Below, in pieces: positions 48,130 through 57,273 of a stretch of 64,000 bases of DNA; position 1 is the first letter of the stretch; each line of letters opens with the position of its first letter. This DNA comes from Pararhizobium qamdonense (GTDB taxonomy: Bacteria > Pseudomonadota > Alphaproteobacteria > Rhizobiales > Rhizobiaceae), in the NCBI RefSeq assembly GCF_029277445.1, contig NZ_CP119566.1, positions 572,501 to 636,500 on the forward strand, given 5' to 3'. The position numbers and the translations under genes were made by a program. Below the pieces are notes generated by a model. The model searched no databases and had not been told where the DNA came from. It saw nothing but the letters and a program-made list of their open reading frames with translations.

Positions 48130-48780
48130 TCAGGCTCCCGAAAAGTCTTGGGGACGGGCAAGGATCAGCGCCCGGCCGGAGGAAAGGGTGACGCGGACGG
48201 TGCCTTCGGCGACGTTGGAAACGGTGCGCGAGGAGCCGAACGGCAGATGGAAATCGGTGAGCGGATAGCGGGCACCGGTAATGGAGAGGCCGGTCAGCGT
48301 ATCGAGCCCGAGGATGGAAAACAGGCTGCCCTTCGGCAGGCCGATCTCGACGCTGCCGGGCAAGAGCGGATAGGCTTCCTCCTCGCCCGACGTCAGCAGC
48401 ACCTCGATGCCGTCCTCGGCAAGTCTCGCCGCATAAAGCAGGTGCATGAAGGCATGGTCGCTGCGCTCGCCGCCGAGCGCACCGGCCAGCACGAGTTTTT
48501 GCGCGCCGCGTTCCAGGGCGGTGGCGACGGCGATTTCACCGTCGGTCTCATTCTTGGCGGCGGGATAGGGCTCGCGGGCAACCTCCGGCCATGCGTCGAT
48601 CAGGGATTGCGGCGTGGAATCGAAATCGCCGACCCAGAGTTCGGGCGTCAGGCCAAGCGCGCTCGCATGGCGCATGCCGCCATCGGCCGCAATCACGCGG
48701 GCGCCGGATAGCTGGGCTGCCAGCCTGCCCGTCGGCGTCAGCGGGCCGCCCATCAAGATTACGAAAGCCTGTTTGCTCAT
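48130..48780 (-). CDS. thiN: Thiamine diphosphokinase
   Basis: A 216-residue thiamine pyrophosphokinase converting thiamine to TPP with ATP. Visible: ARVIAADGGMRHASALGLTP, ELWVGDFDSTPQSL, the KNETDGEIAVATAL substrate segment and GALGGERSDHAFMHL. Start MSKQAFVILMGGPL at 48780; the longer upstream frame crosses a repeat. It lies two bases before the uup start. The thiBPQ uptake operon is 5 kb away, so the window holds both uptake and activation of thiamine. Confidence 0.92.
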   Translation of the reverse strand: MSKQAFVILMGGPLTPTGRLAAQLSGARVIAADGGMRHASALGLTPELWVGDFDSTPQSLIDAWPEVAREPYPAAKNETDGEIAVATALERGAQKLVLAGALGGERSDHAFMHLLYAARLAEDGIEVLLTSGEEEAYPLLPGSVEIGLPKGSLFSILGLDTLTGLSITGARYPLTDFHLPFGSSRTVSNVAEGTVRVTLSSGRALILARPQDFSGA

Positions 48781-48850
48781 GGCGCAAGGCCATAGCGTAA
48801 ACAGGGGGAGGAGGGGAAGGGGCGGGCGTGGATTTGGTGGCGATGGTTCC

Positions 48851-48976
48851 CTTCTCCCGGCGGGGAGACGGTGGCGCAAGGTGTTGGATGAGGGGGCGAC
48901 GGATCCGAATGTGCCTTGCCGCCCCCTCATCGCCTCGCTTTGCTCGGCACTTCTCCCCGGGGGGAGAAGGGGGAGT
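48851..48976. repeat. RIME-like inverted repeat pair
   Basis: Units at about 48851-48897 (TTCTCCCGGCGGGGAGA...GATGAGGGGGC) and 48921-48976 (CCCCCTCATCGCC...TCTCCCCGGGGGGAGAAG) lie in opposite orientation, between the divergently placed ends of thiN and marR. Confidence 0.8.
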
Positions 48977-48995
48977 GCGCGGGGCGTGACGGGAA

Positions 48996-49520
48996 TTAAA
49001 CCGTATTCTTTTCGCGGGTGGTGCAGACCTGTTCGAAGGAGGTGACGAAGCGGTCGAAGAGGTGGGAGAAGGTGGCGACGTCGTCTTCGGGCCAGTCTGC
49101 CAGCACGCTGTCGATGACGCTGCGTTTGACGGACTGGATTTCGGCCATCAGCTGTTGTCCCGTGTCGGTCATGACGACGATGATCCGGCGGGCGTCGGCC
49201 TGAGAGGCTTCGCGGCGGAGCGCGCCACGGGTGACCATTTCGCCGACGATGCGGCTGGCGCGCGAGGGGTCGATGCGCATCATCTCGGCGATGATCCCGA
49301 CGGTCACCTCGCCCTCCGGCTCGGCCCGCCGGATGCTGTCGAGGACGTCGAGATGGGTGATTTCAAGGCTCGGGGCGACATTGCTGATGGCAAGGCGCGC
49401 AAGCACCCGCCGTCCGATCATGGTGCGCCAGCGCCCCATCGATTGGCTGATCCGCAGGCGGCTGGTCTCCGGGTCTCCGGTCTCAGCGGTGCATTCCAAG
49501 GGTAAATGTCCGTGATCCAT
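48996..49520 (-). CDS. MarR-family transcriptional regulator
   Basis: A 174-residue winged-helix repressor. The domain runs through LEITHLDVLDSIRRAEPEGE, the recognition helix IAEMMRIDPSRASRIVGEMV and the wing ALRREASQADARRIIVVMTD. It is divergent from a DHA2 drug exporter with repeated operator-like sites in between, so it should repress that exporter. ATG 49520 is first in frame; a start at residue 28 (MGRWRTMIG) is possible. Confidence 0.9.
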   Translation of the reverse strand: MDHGHLPLECTAETGDPETSRLRISQSMGRWRTMIGRRVLARLAISNVAPSLEITHLDVLDSIRRAEPEGEVTVGIIAEMMRIDPSRASRIVGEMVTRGALRREASQADARRIIVVMTDTGQQLMAEIQSVKRSVIDSVLADWPEDDVATFSHLFDRFVTSFEQVCTTREKNTV

Positions 49521-49560
49521 GGCTCATCCTAGCAAAACACGCGTGCTTCATAAAGCATGA

Positions 49561-49615
49561 ATATGCTAATGGCACAAATGTGCTGTTGACAATTATATGC
49601 TAACAGCACATAAAT
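49561..49615. promoter_or_regulatory. MarR operator repeats
   Basis: ATATGCTAATGGCACAAAT (49561-49579) and ATATGCTAACAGCACATAAA (49595-49614) are direct repeats. In addition TGTGCTGTT and AACAGCACA form perfect 9-bp inverted arms around 14 bases. The sites lie upstream of the MFS gene start at 49641. Confidence 0.75.
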
Positions 49616-49640
49616 TGCCCAACGCAACCGGATATCCCTC

Positions 49641-51140
49641 ATGGACATGCATGTCACCCCGGCGCCGCTGGTCTCGAACCCGGCCCTTCGCCTGACGCTT
49701 TTCTTCTTCCTGATGACGGCTTTGTTCATGGCGACCCTGGACAACCAGATCGTGGCGACGGCGCTGCCGACCATTGTCGGCGAGTTCGGGCAGATGGAGC
49801 GGTTCGGCTGGATCGGCTCGGCCTATCTTCTGGCCACCTGCGCCGTCATGCCGCTCTATGGCAAGCTCGGCGACCTCTTTGGCCGCAAATATGTGATGCT
49901 GGCTGCGGTGACGATCTTCACGCTGGGCTCGATCGCCTGCGGGCTTGCGGTGTCGATGAACACGCTGATTGCGGCGCGCGTGCTGCAGGGGCTCGGCGGC
50001 GGCGGCATCATGGTGTCGATCTTCTCGATCAATGCCGACCTGTTCGAGCCGCGCGAGCGGGCGCGCTACCAGAGCTATTCCAGCCTGGTGCTGATGGCGT
50101 CGGGCGCCGTCGGCCCGGTGCTTGGCGGCACGATGAGCGACTTGTTCGGCTGGCGTTCGATCTTTCTCATCAATATTCCGATCGGCATTGCGGTGCTGAC
50201 CGGCCTGTTCTTCTTCTTGCCCTATCGCCGCCCGACGCGCCGTCCGACCATCGATTATGCCGGGGCGCTGCTTCTGGCTGCCGCCGTGACCTGCGTCGTG
50301 CTTCTCGGCGATGGCGCCGAGCTGTTCGGATCGCTGTTTTCATTGGGCAGCCTGGCGATTGTTGTGCTGGGCGCGGTGTGCGCGGCGACCTGGGTGTTCG
50401 TCGAGCGCCGCGCGCCGGAGCCGATCGTGCCGCTGACGCTGTTCCGCAACCCGACCTTCAGTCTCATGCTGGTGATTTCGCTGGCGAGCGGCGCCGTCGG
50501 CATCGGCATGGTCAATTATTTCGCGCTGTACCTGCAGACGACGACCGGATTGACGCCGTCGATCGCCGGCATGCTGTTCATCATGCTGACCGGCGGCATC
50601 GTGTGCGGTTCGCTGACGGCGGGACGGCTGATTTCACGCTCGGGCCGTTACAAGCCGTTTGCCATCCTCAGCGCCAGCCTGACCGTCATGTCGCTCCTGA
50701 TCTTCACGCAGATCCAGCCGGGCACGCCGCTCTACATCATCTGCGCGATCATGGCGCTGCATGGCATCGGCATCGGCTTTGGCCAGCAGGTGCCGATCGT
50801 CGCGGTGCAGAATATTGCCGCGCGTGGCGATGTCGGGGCGGCCACCGGCGCCGTCACCCTGTCGCGCATGGGCGGCGCCTCGATCGCCATCTCGATCTAT
50901 GGCGCCATCATCGCAGCGGGCCTGGCGCGGGGAACGACCGCGATCCCAGGGATCGAGGACATCGAGAAACTGACGCCGCTGGTGATTTCGACGCTGCCGG
51001 AGGCAACGCGCCAGCTGGTGGCTGAGAGCTATACGGCCGCTTTCCTGCCGCTGTTCTTGACGGCTGGCGGCATCGCGTTGATCGCGCTGATTGCGGCGAT
51101 CAGCCTGAAGGCAGTGCGGCTGCCGCAAAAGCCGGTTTGA
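49641..51140 (+). CDS. DHA2-family MFS drug exporter
   Basis: A 499-residue exporter with about 14 hydrophobic helices. It carries the DHA2 signature in helix 1 (MATLDNQIVATALPTIVGEF), motif A GKLGDLFGRKYVML and motif C GAVGPVLGGTMSDLFGWRSI. This is the EmrB/QacA group, exporting drugs or toxic organic ions by proton exchange. No membrane-fusion partner gene is adjacent. Under control of the divergent MarR gene. Confidence 0.92.
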   Translation: MDMHVTPAPLVSNPALRLTLFFFLMTALFMATLDNQIVATALPTIVGEFGQMERFGWIGSAYLLATCAVMPLYGKLGDLFGRKYVMLAAVTIFTLGSIACGLAVSMNTLIAARVLQGLGGGGIMVSIFSINADLFEPRERARYQSYSSLVLMASGAVGPVLGGTMSDLFGWRSIFLINIPIGIAVLTGLFFFLPYRRPTRRPTIDYAGALLLAAAVTCVVLLGDGAELFGSLFSLGSLAIVVLGAVCAATWVFVERRAPEPIVPLTLFRNPTFSLMLVISLASGAVGIGMVNYFALYLQTTTGLTPSIAGMLFIMLTGGIVCGSLTAGRLISRSGRYKPFAILSASLTVMSLLIFTQIQPGTPLYIICAIMALHGIGIGFGQQVPIVAVQNIAARGDVGAATGAVTLSRMGGASIAISIYGAIIAAGLARGTTAIPGIEDIEKLTPLVISTLPEATRQLVAESYTAAFLPLFLTAGGIALIALIAAISLKAVRLPQKPV

Positions 51141-51179
51141 CGGCGGAAGGCGATTCCTGGACAGAAACGGGAATTGCCG

Positions 51180-52067
51180 TCAGCCGGCGAGGGCAAGGCC
51201 TCCGTGGCGGGTGGTGTCCCGTTCGATTTCGCCGACCAGACTGTCGAGCGCCGGGTTTCGTGATTTCCGTGCGCGGCGCACGACATAGGTCAGGGATGGC
51301 GGCCGGGGAAGCCGCTCAGTGACGATATGCATCTCTCCCCTGATATGGCGGTCACTCAACAGGGCCACCCCCATGGCCGCGTTGACGGCCGAGACGATCC
51401 CGGCAGCACTGGAACATTCGAAGATGGTTTCGAGAACAGCATCGTCCTGACCGATGTCGAGCGCCCACTGCCGGTAGAAGCACTCGTCATCAAACGAGAG
51501 AAACGGGATCGGGCCGTCCTGCGGGAGCGCCAGATCCGGATGCTTCACCCAGTGCAGCCCTTCACGGTAGAGCACGACGTCGGCGGATCGTACCTCGTGG
51601 TCGAAGACCTGGATGATGGCCGCATCGAGTTCGCCACGCTCAAGCATGGCACGCAGGACAAGGCTCATGCGCACCTTGGTGCGCACCGCAACATTCGGAT
51701 GCAGACGGCGAAACCGCCCGAGAATCCGGGCAAGGTCCGTACACGCCGTGTCTTCGGTGAGGCCGAGGGCAAGCCGCCCCGCCAGCGGGGTCTTCGACAG
51801 GCTGAGCAAAGCCTCGTCGTGCAGGCCGAGGATACGGCTGGCATAGTCGAGCAGGTCATCGCCCGCCGCCGTGAACGCCGGACCTGTGGACTTGCGGCAC
51901 AGCAACTCGCAGTCGAGACTGATTTCCAGCCTCTTGATCTTGTGGCTGACGGCAGATTGCGAGAGCCCCAGAGCGGCGGCTGCCCGGGTAATGCCGCCAT
52001 GTTGGCGGATCGCGGCAAGCGCCCGCAATGCGTCGATCTCCAGCCGGCGGCTGTTGAGTTCGTTCAT
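51180..52067 (-). CDS. LysR-family transcriptional regulator
   Basis: A 295-residue LysR regulator with an N-terminal helix-turn-helix (IRQHGGITRAAAALGLSQSAVSHKIKRLE) and a periplasmic-binding-like effector domain. ATG 52067 is preferred, being six bases after GGAG; the upstream ATG 52073 directly touches that site. It is divergent from the EamA transporter and likely controls it. Confidence 0.9.
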   Translation of the reverse strand: MNELNSRRLEIDALRALAAIRQHGGITRAAAALGLSQSAVSHKIKRLEISLDCELLCRKSTGPAFTAAGDDLLDYASRILGLHDEALLSLSKTPLAGRLALGLTEDTACTDLARILGRFRRLHPNVAVRTKVRMSLVLRAMLERGELDAAIIQVFDHEVRSADVVLYREGLHWVKHPDLALPQDGPIPFLSFDDECFYRQWALDIGQDDAVLETIFECSSAAGIVSAVNAAMGVALLSDRHIRGEMHIVTERLPRPPSLTYVVRRARKSRNPALDSLVGEIERDTTRHGGLALAG

Positions 52068-52227
52068 GGCCATCTCCGTTCTCATCACTTCCACAAACGG
52101 TCTATCACAAAAGATGCGGCGCATGACATGAATATGCGTAAAGTCATATTGTCATCGAAATTTGTCATGTGCAGGTTTTGCTCGATCCCCCTATGGATCA
52201 GTCATCTTTCTCGCAGCAGAGCATCTC

Positions 52228-53124
52228 ATGTCCGGCATCTCCCCGTCTTCCGTCACCGTCAATCGCCACCCTTTGCTATGGCCATTGCTCGCCACGTTGC
52301 TGATCATCGGATGGAGTTCGGGTTTCGTGGGCATCCGGTATGCAAACCAGGAGGCAAGCGTCATGCTTCTGCTGTTCTGGCGGACGCTGCTTTCCGGGCT
52401 GATCCTTCTGCCTTTCGCCCTGGCGATCGGTCCCCGACTATCCTGGCGTGCGATCAGAGATCAGGCCCTGTTCGGCATCATGTCCGTATTCCTGTATCTC
52501 GGCGGCTTTGCACTCGCCATTGAGCAGAAGGTGCCAACGGGGCTGGTCGCGCTGATCGCCGACCTGTTGCCACTGGCGATCGCCGCCCTGTCCCAACCGG
52601 TTCTCGGCGAACGGCTGACGCGGCGGCAATGGCTGGGCACGGCGATTGCCGTCATTGGTGTCTTAATCGTGTCTTTCGACAGCCTCAGTTTCGGCACGGC
52701 TCCAGCCTGGGCCTACGGGCTGACCGCCGGTTCCATGCTGATATTCGCCGTCGCCTCGGTTTTGCACCGGCGCCGCAGGACGCAGCATATGCCGGTTCAT
52801 CAGAGCCTCTGCATCCAGACCCTGATGGGGTCGGTTCTCTTCGGCCTGTGTGCGTGGACGCAGGGCAGCCTGGCGCCACCGATGAGCCGCGATTTCGCAA
52901 TCGGGATGATCTGGCTGGTTCTGATTTCGACATTCCTCGCCTATGCCGTCTACTATACCAGTCTGCGGCTGTTTCCGGTGGCGAAAGTCAGCGCGGCGAT
53001 CTATCTCAGCCCGCCCGTGACGATGCTCTGGGCCTGGATGCTGTTTTCAGAACCCCTGACGGCTGCAATGTTTGCCGGGTTGGCGGTGACGCTGGCCGGC
53101 GTGTGGATGACATCGCGCGGGTGA
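52228..53124 (+). CDS. EamA-family transporter (DMT superfamily)
   Basis: A 298-residue exporter with ten hydrophobic helices arranged as two EamA repeats (LLIIGWSSGFVGIRYANQEA; LVALIADLLPLAIAALSQPVLGE; KVSAAIYLSPPVTMLWAWMLF). Members export metabolites or amino acids; the substrate is unknown. ATG 52228 was chosen over 52162, whose extra residues run across the LysR-EamA promoter. Divergent from lysR. Confidence 0.9.
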   Translation: MSGISPSSVTVNRHPLLWPLLATLLIIGWSSGFVGIRYANQEASVMLLLFWRTLLSGLILLPFALAIGPRLSWRAIRDQALFGIMSVFLYLGGFALAIEQKVPTGLVALIADLLPLAIAALSQPVLGERLTRRQWLGTAIAVIGVLIVSFDSLSFGTAPAWAYGLTAGSMLIFAVASVLHRRRRTQHMPVHQSLCIQTLMGSVLFGLCAWTQGSLAPPMSRDFAIGMIWLVLISTFLAYAVYYTSLRLFPVAKVSAAIYLSPPVTMLWAWMLFSEPLTAAMFAGLAVTLAGVWMTSRG

Positions 53125-53254
53125 CGACGTGAAGTCTGTGGTTTTGACGAACCGCCGAGGCTGCGTATATCTGCTTTGAGCCCTTCGATGACGCCGCGCT
53201 CCCAATGCTGCCCCCTTGCCAAGCATTTCACGCAGGGCTAAACCTCCTCCTGCT

Positions 53255-53356
53255 CTAACGGGGTGCCGGCCGTTCTTTATGAGAACGTTTGGCTGAGAGG
53301 CTTTTTCAAAGCCAACCCGAAGAACCTGATCCGGTTTGTACCGGCGGAGGGATTAG
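53255..53356 (+). promoter_or_regulatory. TPP riboswitch (Thi box)
   Basis: CTAACGGGGTGCCG, then GGCTGAGAGG, AACCCGAAGAACCTGATCCG and GGCGGAGGGATTAG are the conserved elements of the thiamine pyrophosphate riboswitch in order; CTAA and TTAG close the first stem. It lies 53 bases before thiB and should lower thiBPQ expression when TPP is abundant. No terminator was seen, so control of translation is more likely. Confidence 0.96.
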
Positions 53357-53409
53357 ACGGCACATTCCAGCGCCCTATTCCCAATTTTTGGATTTATAAG
53401 GAGGCGCGG

Positions 53410-54420
53410 ATGCGCAAGGCGATCATTTCATTTATCGGGGCTTTGGCTGTGTTTGCTGCGCCGTTTCCGGCGCTTTCGCAAGACAAGGTGCTAACGGTCT
53501 ATACCTATGAGAGCTTCACCAGCGAATGGGGCCCCGGCGCCAAGGTGGCGGAAGCGTTCGAGAAGACCTGCGGCTGCAAGCTTTCCTATGTCAGCGTTGC
53601 CGATGGCGTCGAGCTTCTAACCCGGCTGAAGCTCGAGGGCGCCTCTTCCAAGGCGGATATCGTGCTCGGGCTCGATACCAATCTGGTCTCCGAGGCCAAG
53701 GCGACCGGCTTCTTTGCGCCGCATGGCATCGATACCTCCGCCATCAAGGTGCCCGGCGGGTTTTCCGACGATACGTTCGTGCCCTATGACTACGGCCATT
53801 TCGCCGTGATCTACGACACGCAGGTGATGAAACAGCCGCCCAAGAGCCTGAAGGAGCTGGTCGAGGGCGATCCGGACCAGAAGATCGTCATCGAGGACCC
53901 GCGCACTTCGACGCCGGGCCTCGGACTGCTGTTGTGGGTAAAGTCAGTCTATGGTGCGGAGGCGCCTGCCGCCTGGGCGAAACTCAAGAACCGCGTGCTG
54001 ACCGTCACCCCCGGCTGGTCGGAAGCCTACGGCCTGTTCACCAAGGGCGAGGCGCCGATGGTCCTGTCCTATACGACCTCGCCGGCCTATCACATGGTGG
54101 CCGAAAACACCGACCGCTATCAGGCGGCCGCGTTTTCCGAGGGGCATTACATCCAGATCGAAGTGGCTGGCATCACCAAGGCTGCCAAGGATCCGGCGCT
54201 CGCCAAACAGTTCCTCTCCTTTGTTACGGGGCCAGAGTTCCAGTCGATCATCCCGACGACCAATTGGATGATGCCTGTTGCCGCCACCAGGGAGCCGTTG
54301 CCGGAGGCTTTCGGCAAGCTGGTGACGCCGGAAAAGACGTTTTTGATGTCTTCGGACGCGGTGGCGGCCAATCGCAAGGCTTGGATCGATGAGTGGCTGG
54401 CGGCGATGAGCCGGAATTGA
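53410..54420 (+). CDS. thiB: Thiamine-binding periplasmic protein ThiB
   Basis: A 336-residue binding protein with a signal peptide ([20 protein letters not shown]). The core shows [37 protein letters not shown] and [18 protein letters not shown], as in ThiB of E. coli. It binds thiamine and its phosphates for ThiPQ. AAGGAGG precedes the ATG at 53410. The TPP riboswitch upstream supports the assignment. Confidence 0.95.
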   Translation: MRKAIISFIGALAVFAAPFPALSQDKVLTVYTYESFTSEWGPGAKVAEAFEKTCGCKLSYVSVADGVELLTRLKLEGASSKADIVLGLDTNLVSEAKATGFFAPHGIDTSAIKVPGGFSDDTFVPYDYGHFAVIYDTQVMKQPPKSLKELVEGDPDQKIVIEDPRTSTPGLGLLLWVKSVYGAEAPAAWAKLKNRVLTVTPGWSEAYGLFTKGEAPMVLSYTTSPAYHMVAENTDRYQAAAFSEGHYIQIEVAGITKAAKDPALAKQFLSFVTGPEFQSIIPTTNWMMPVAATREPLPEAFGKLVTPEKTFLMSSDAVAANRKAWIDEWLAAMSRN

Positions 54421-54467
54421 CAGCGCCAGAGATGATCGCTGGATCGTGGCCGCACGGAAAGGGTTTC

Positions 54468-54607
54468 CTCTTCTCCCCAGCGGGGAGAAGTGCCGAGCGG
54501 ATGCGAGGCGATGAGGGGGGCTCCGGCGAAGCCGGAGCGAGACAATGGTGCCTTCGGCCCCCTCATCCGGCCCTGCGGGCCACCTTCTCCCCGCTGGGGA
54601 GAAGAGG
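54468..54607. repeat. RIME-like inverted repeat pair between thiB and thiP
   Basis: Units at about 54468-54520 (CTTCTCCCCAGCGGGGAGAAG) and 54558-54607 (CTCATCCGGCCC..TTCTCCCCGCTGGGGAGAAG) in opposite orientation. They fill most of the 220-base gap inside the thiBPQ operon. Confidence 0.8.
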
Positions 54608-54640
54608 GAGCGAGGCGCCGGCTGTAAACGATATAAAGCC

Positions 54641-56281
54641 ATGATGATCGGCCGTATTGAACGTCGATGGACATTGACCGCCGGGGCGCTTTGCCTTGGG
54701 GGCATCGTGCTGTTCGTTTGCCTGGCGGCGGCTGCGCTTCTGGCGTTTGACGAGCCGGGATCCGCCCGTGATGGGGCGCTGTTTGATGCCTATGTCTGGC
54801 GTGTGGCCCGGTTCACGCTGTTGCAGGCGACGCTGTCCACGGTGCTTTCCATTGCCTTTGCCATTCCCGTGGCGCTTGCGTTGGCCCGGCAGGTGGATTT
54901 TCCCGGCCGGGTCTGGATCATCCGGCTGATGGCGCTGCCGCTTGGGTTGCCGGCGCTGGTGGCGGCGCTCGGGCTGATCGGGATCTGGGGGCGGCAGGGG
55001 GTTTTGAACACGGGGCTGGTGGCTTTGGGGCTTGATCAACCCGTCAGCATCTATGGCCTGTCGGGCATTCTCGTTGCGCATGTCTTCTTCAACATGCCCT
55101 TGGCCGCGCGGCTGATGCTGGGCGGGCTGGAGCGTATTCCCGGCGAATATTGGCTTGCCGGGGCCAATCTCGGTATGCGGCCGCTGTCGATTTTCCGTTT
55201 CATCGAATGGCCGGCGATCCGGGGACTGTTGCCGGGGATCGCCGGGCTGATCTTCATGCTCTGCGCCACCAGCTTTACCCTGGTCCTGACGCTTGGCGGC
55301 GGGCCTGCGGCCAGCACGATCGAGGTGGCGATCTACCAGGCGCTGCGGTTCGATTTCGATCCGCCGCGCGCCATCGCCCTGTCGCTGCTGCAGATTTCGG
55401 TGACCGCAACGCTTCTGGTTGCAATACGGCTGATGACGCCGGCTGTTGATGACGGCCATGGCGGCGGGCGCCGGGTGCGCCGGTTCGATGGGCGCCGCGG
55501 GTTTCAGCGGGTGGCCGACGGACTGGTGATCGCGCTGGCTGTCCTGTTCCTCGTCCTGCCGCTTGGGTCCGTTGTCGCCTCGGGTCTGCGCTCCGACCTT
55601 GTCCGGCTTGCCAGCGATCCGATGGTGCAGCGGGCCTTGCTTACCAGCGTCGTCATCGCGCTCACCTCCGGCCTGCTTTGCGTCCTGTCGGCGGCCGTGA
55701 TGATCCGGGCGCGGCAGGCAGCGCTGTCGCCACGGCGGCCTGCCTTGGTGCAACGCGGGCTGGCGGCCGGCATCTTTGCCAGTTCGTCGCTGGTGCTTCT
55801 GGTGCCGCCCGTGGTTCTGGGGGCCGGCTGGTTCCTCCTGTTGCGGCCGCTCGGCGATGTCGCCCGGTTTGCGCCGCTCCTGGTTATCCTGATCAATGCG
55901 CTGATGGCGCTACCTTTCGTCTACCGCGTGCTGGAGCCGGCCATGGCCACCCATGCGGCGCGCACCGGCAGGCTTGCCGTCAGCCTCGGCCTTGGCAGCT
56001 GGCACCGTTTGCGGCTGATCGACTGGCCGGGCTTGCGCAGGCCGCTGATGATGGCCCTGTCCTTTGCCTGCGCTCTGTCGCTGGGCGATCTTGGCGCGGT
56101 GGCGCTGTTTGGCTCGCAGGATATGGTGACCTTGCCCTGGCTGCTCTATAGCCGTATGGCCGGATACCGCTCGACCGATGCGGCCGGGCTGGCGCTGTTT
56201 CTCGGCCTCGTCTGCCTGGTGCTGACGATCGCCGGGACGCCGCGCGCCGATGCTGACAGGAGAAAAAATGCCGCCGCCTGA
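54641..56281 (+). CDS. thiP: Thiamine ABC transporter permease ThiP
   Basis: A 546-residue fused permease with 12 helices and two binding-protein-dependent transport halves. EAA-like loops are [20 protein letters not shown] (first half) and [20 protein letters not shown] (second half). The start [12 protein letters not shown] at 54641 excludes a longer frame (54545) that translates the repeat. Its end overlaps thiQ by 14 bases. Confidence 0.94.
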   Translation: MMIGRIERRWTLTAGALCLGGIVLFVCLAAAALLAFDEPGSARDGALFDAYVWRVARFTLLQATLSTVLSIAFAIPVALALARQVDFPGRVWIIRLMALPLGLPALVAALGLIGIWGRQGVLNTGLVALGLDQPVSIYGLSGILVAHVFFNMPLAARLMLGGLERIPGEYWLAGANLGMRPLSIFRFIEWPAIRGLLPGIAGLIFMLCATSFTLVLTLGGGPAASTIEVAIYQALRFDFDPPRAIALSLLQISVTATLLVAIRLMTPAVDDGHGGGRRVRRFDGRRGFQRVADGLVIALAVLFLVLPLGSVVASGLRSDLVRLASDPMVQRALLTSVVIALTSGLLCVLSAAVMIRARQAALSPRRPALVQRGLAAGIFASSSLVLLVPPVVLGAGWFLLLRPLGDVARFAPLLVILINALMALPFVYRVLEPAMATHAARTGRLAVSLGLGSWHRLRLIDWPGLRRPLMMALSFACALSLGDLGAVALFGSQDMVTLPWLLYSRMAGYRSTDAAGLALFLGLVCLVLTIAGTPRADADRRKNAAA

Positions 56282-56990
56282 TACGACTATTGCGGTTCGC
56301 CTCAGCGATGTGCGGGTGCGGTTCGGGGCAACGCAGTTGCAGTTCGATTGCGCTATCGGCAAGGGTGAGATCGTGGCCGTTACCGGCGCATCCGGGTCCG
56401 GCAAATCGACGCTGCTCAATGTGATTGCCGGGTTCGAGACGCCGGATGCGGGCAGGGTTGATATTCTAGGAGAAGATGTGGACGGGCGCGATCCGGCGGA
56501 GCGGCCGGTCTCGGTGATCTTCCAGGAGCATAACCTGTTTGCCCATCTCGACGTCGCTACCAATATCGGTCTCGGCATCGATCCGGCGCTGAAGCTTGGC
56601 CTCAAGGAAAAGGCAAAGATCGCGAGCGCGCTCATCCGCGTCGGGCTCGACGGTTTCGGCAAGCGTTTGCCGCCGACATTATCGGGGGGCGAGCGCCAGC
56701 GCGTGGCGCTTGCGCGCGCTCTGGTGCGCCGCAAGCCGGTGCTTCTGCTCGACGAGCCGTTTGCAGCGCTCGATCCCGGCTTGCGCGCCGGGATGATCGA
56801 TCTGCTTCTCGATCTGCACCGGCAGGAAGGCCACACGATCCTGGTCATTACCCATCATCCCGACGATGTCCGGATGATGGCCGACAGCGTGCTCTTTCTC
56901 GACAAGGGCCGCATCATTCTGCACGAGCCGAAGGCGCAGTTTCTGGCGCATTCCGGCCTTGCGGCTGTCGACCGCTTTCTCGGACGGTGA
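56268..56990 (+). CDS. thiQ: Thiamine ABC transporter ATPase ThiQ
   Basis: A 240-residue ATPase with Walker [11 protein letters not shown], signature [14 protein letters not shown] and Walker [14 protein letters not shown]. It powers ThiBP. ATG 56268 sits behind GGAG and overlaps the thiP stop; ATG 56250 is also in frame. Confidence 0.95.
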   Translation: MPPPDTTIAVRLSDVRVRFGATQLQFDCAIGKGEIVAVTGASGSGKSTLLNVIAGFETPDAGRVDILGEDVDGRDPAERPVSVIFQEHNLFAHLDVATNIGLGIDPALKLGLKEKAKIASALIRVGLDGFGKRLPPTLSGGERQRVALARALVRRKPVLLLDEPFAALDPGLRAGMIDLLLDLHRQEGHTILVITHHPDDVRMMADSVLFLDKGRIILHEPKAQFLAHSGLAAVDRFLGR

Positions 56991-57273
56991 GCATCGCCTG
57001 CGATGCTCTTGCCACAATTTGAACGATAGCCTGTGCGACGGCGATTTCGATGTCCCGCGCCACCCTGTTATGGGCGGCGTGGCCGGGATATCACGGGGAA
57101 ACTATTTCTGTGCTGGTAAGCTAGGCATATATGGCGCGAAAGGCTACAGCAGGTCATTGCCGTAGCGGCCGCCGGACCTATTTATACGGCTGTAATGAAT
57201 ACTGAATTTGCACGCGTGCGAGGGCCTGAACGGTTTGCACGGCTGGCTTGAAGACTGGAAATGAGCTGAGGCG

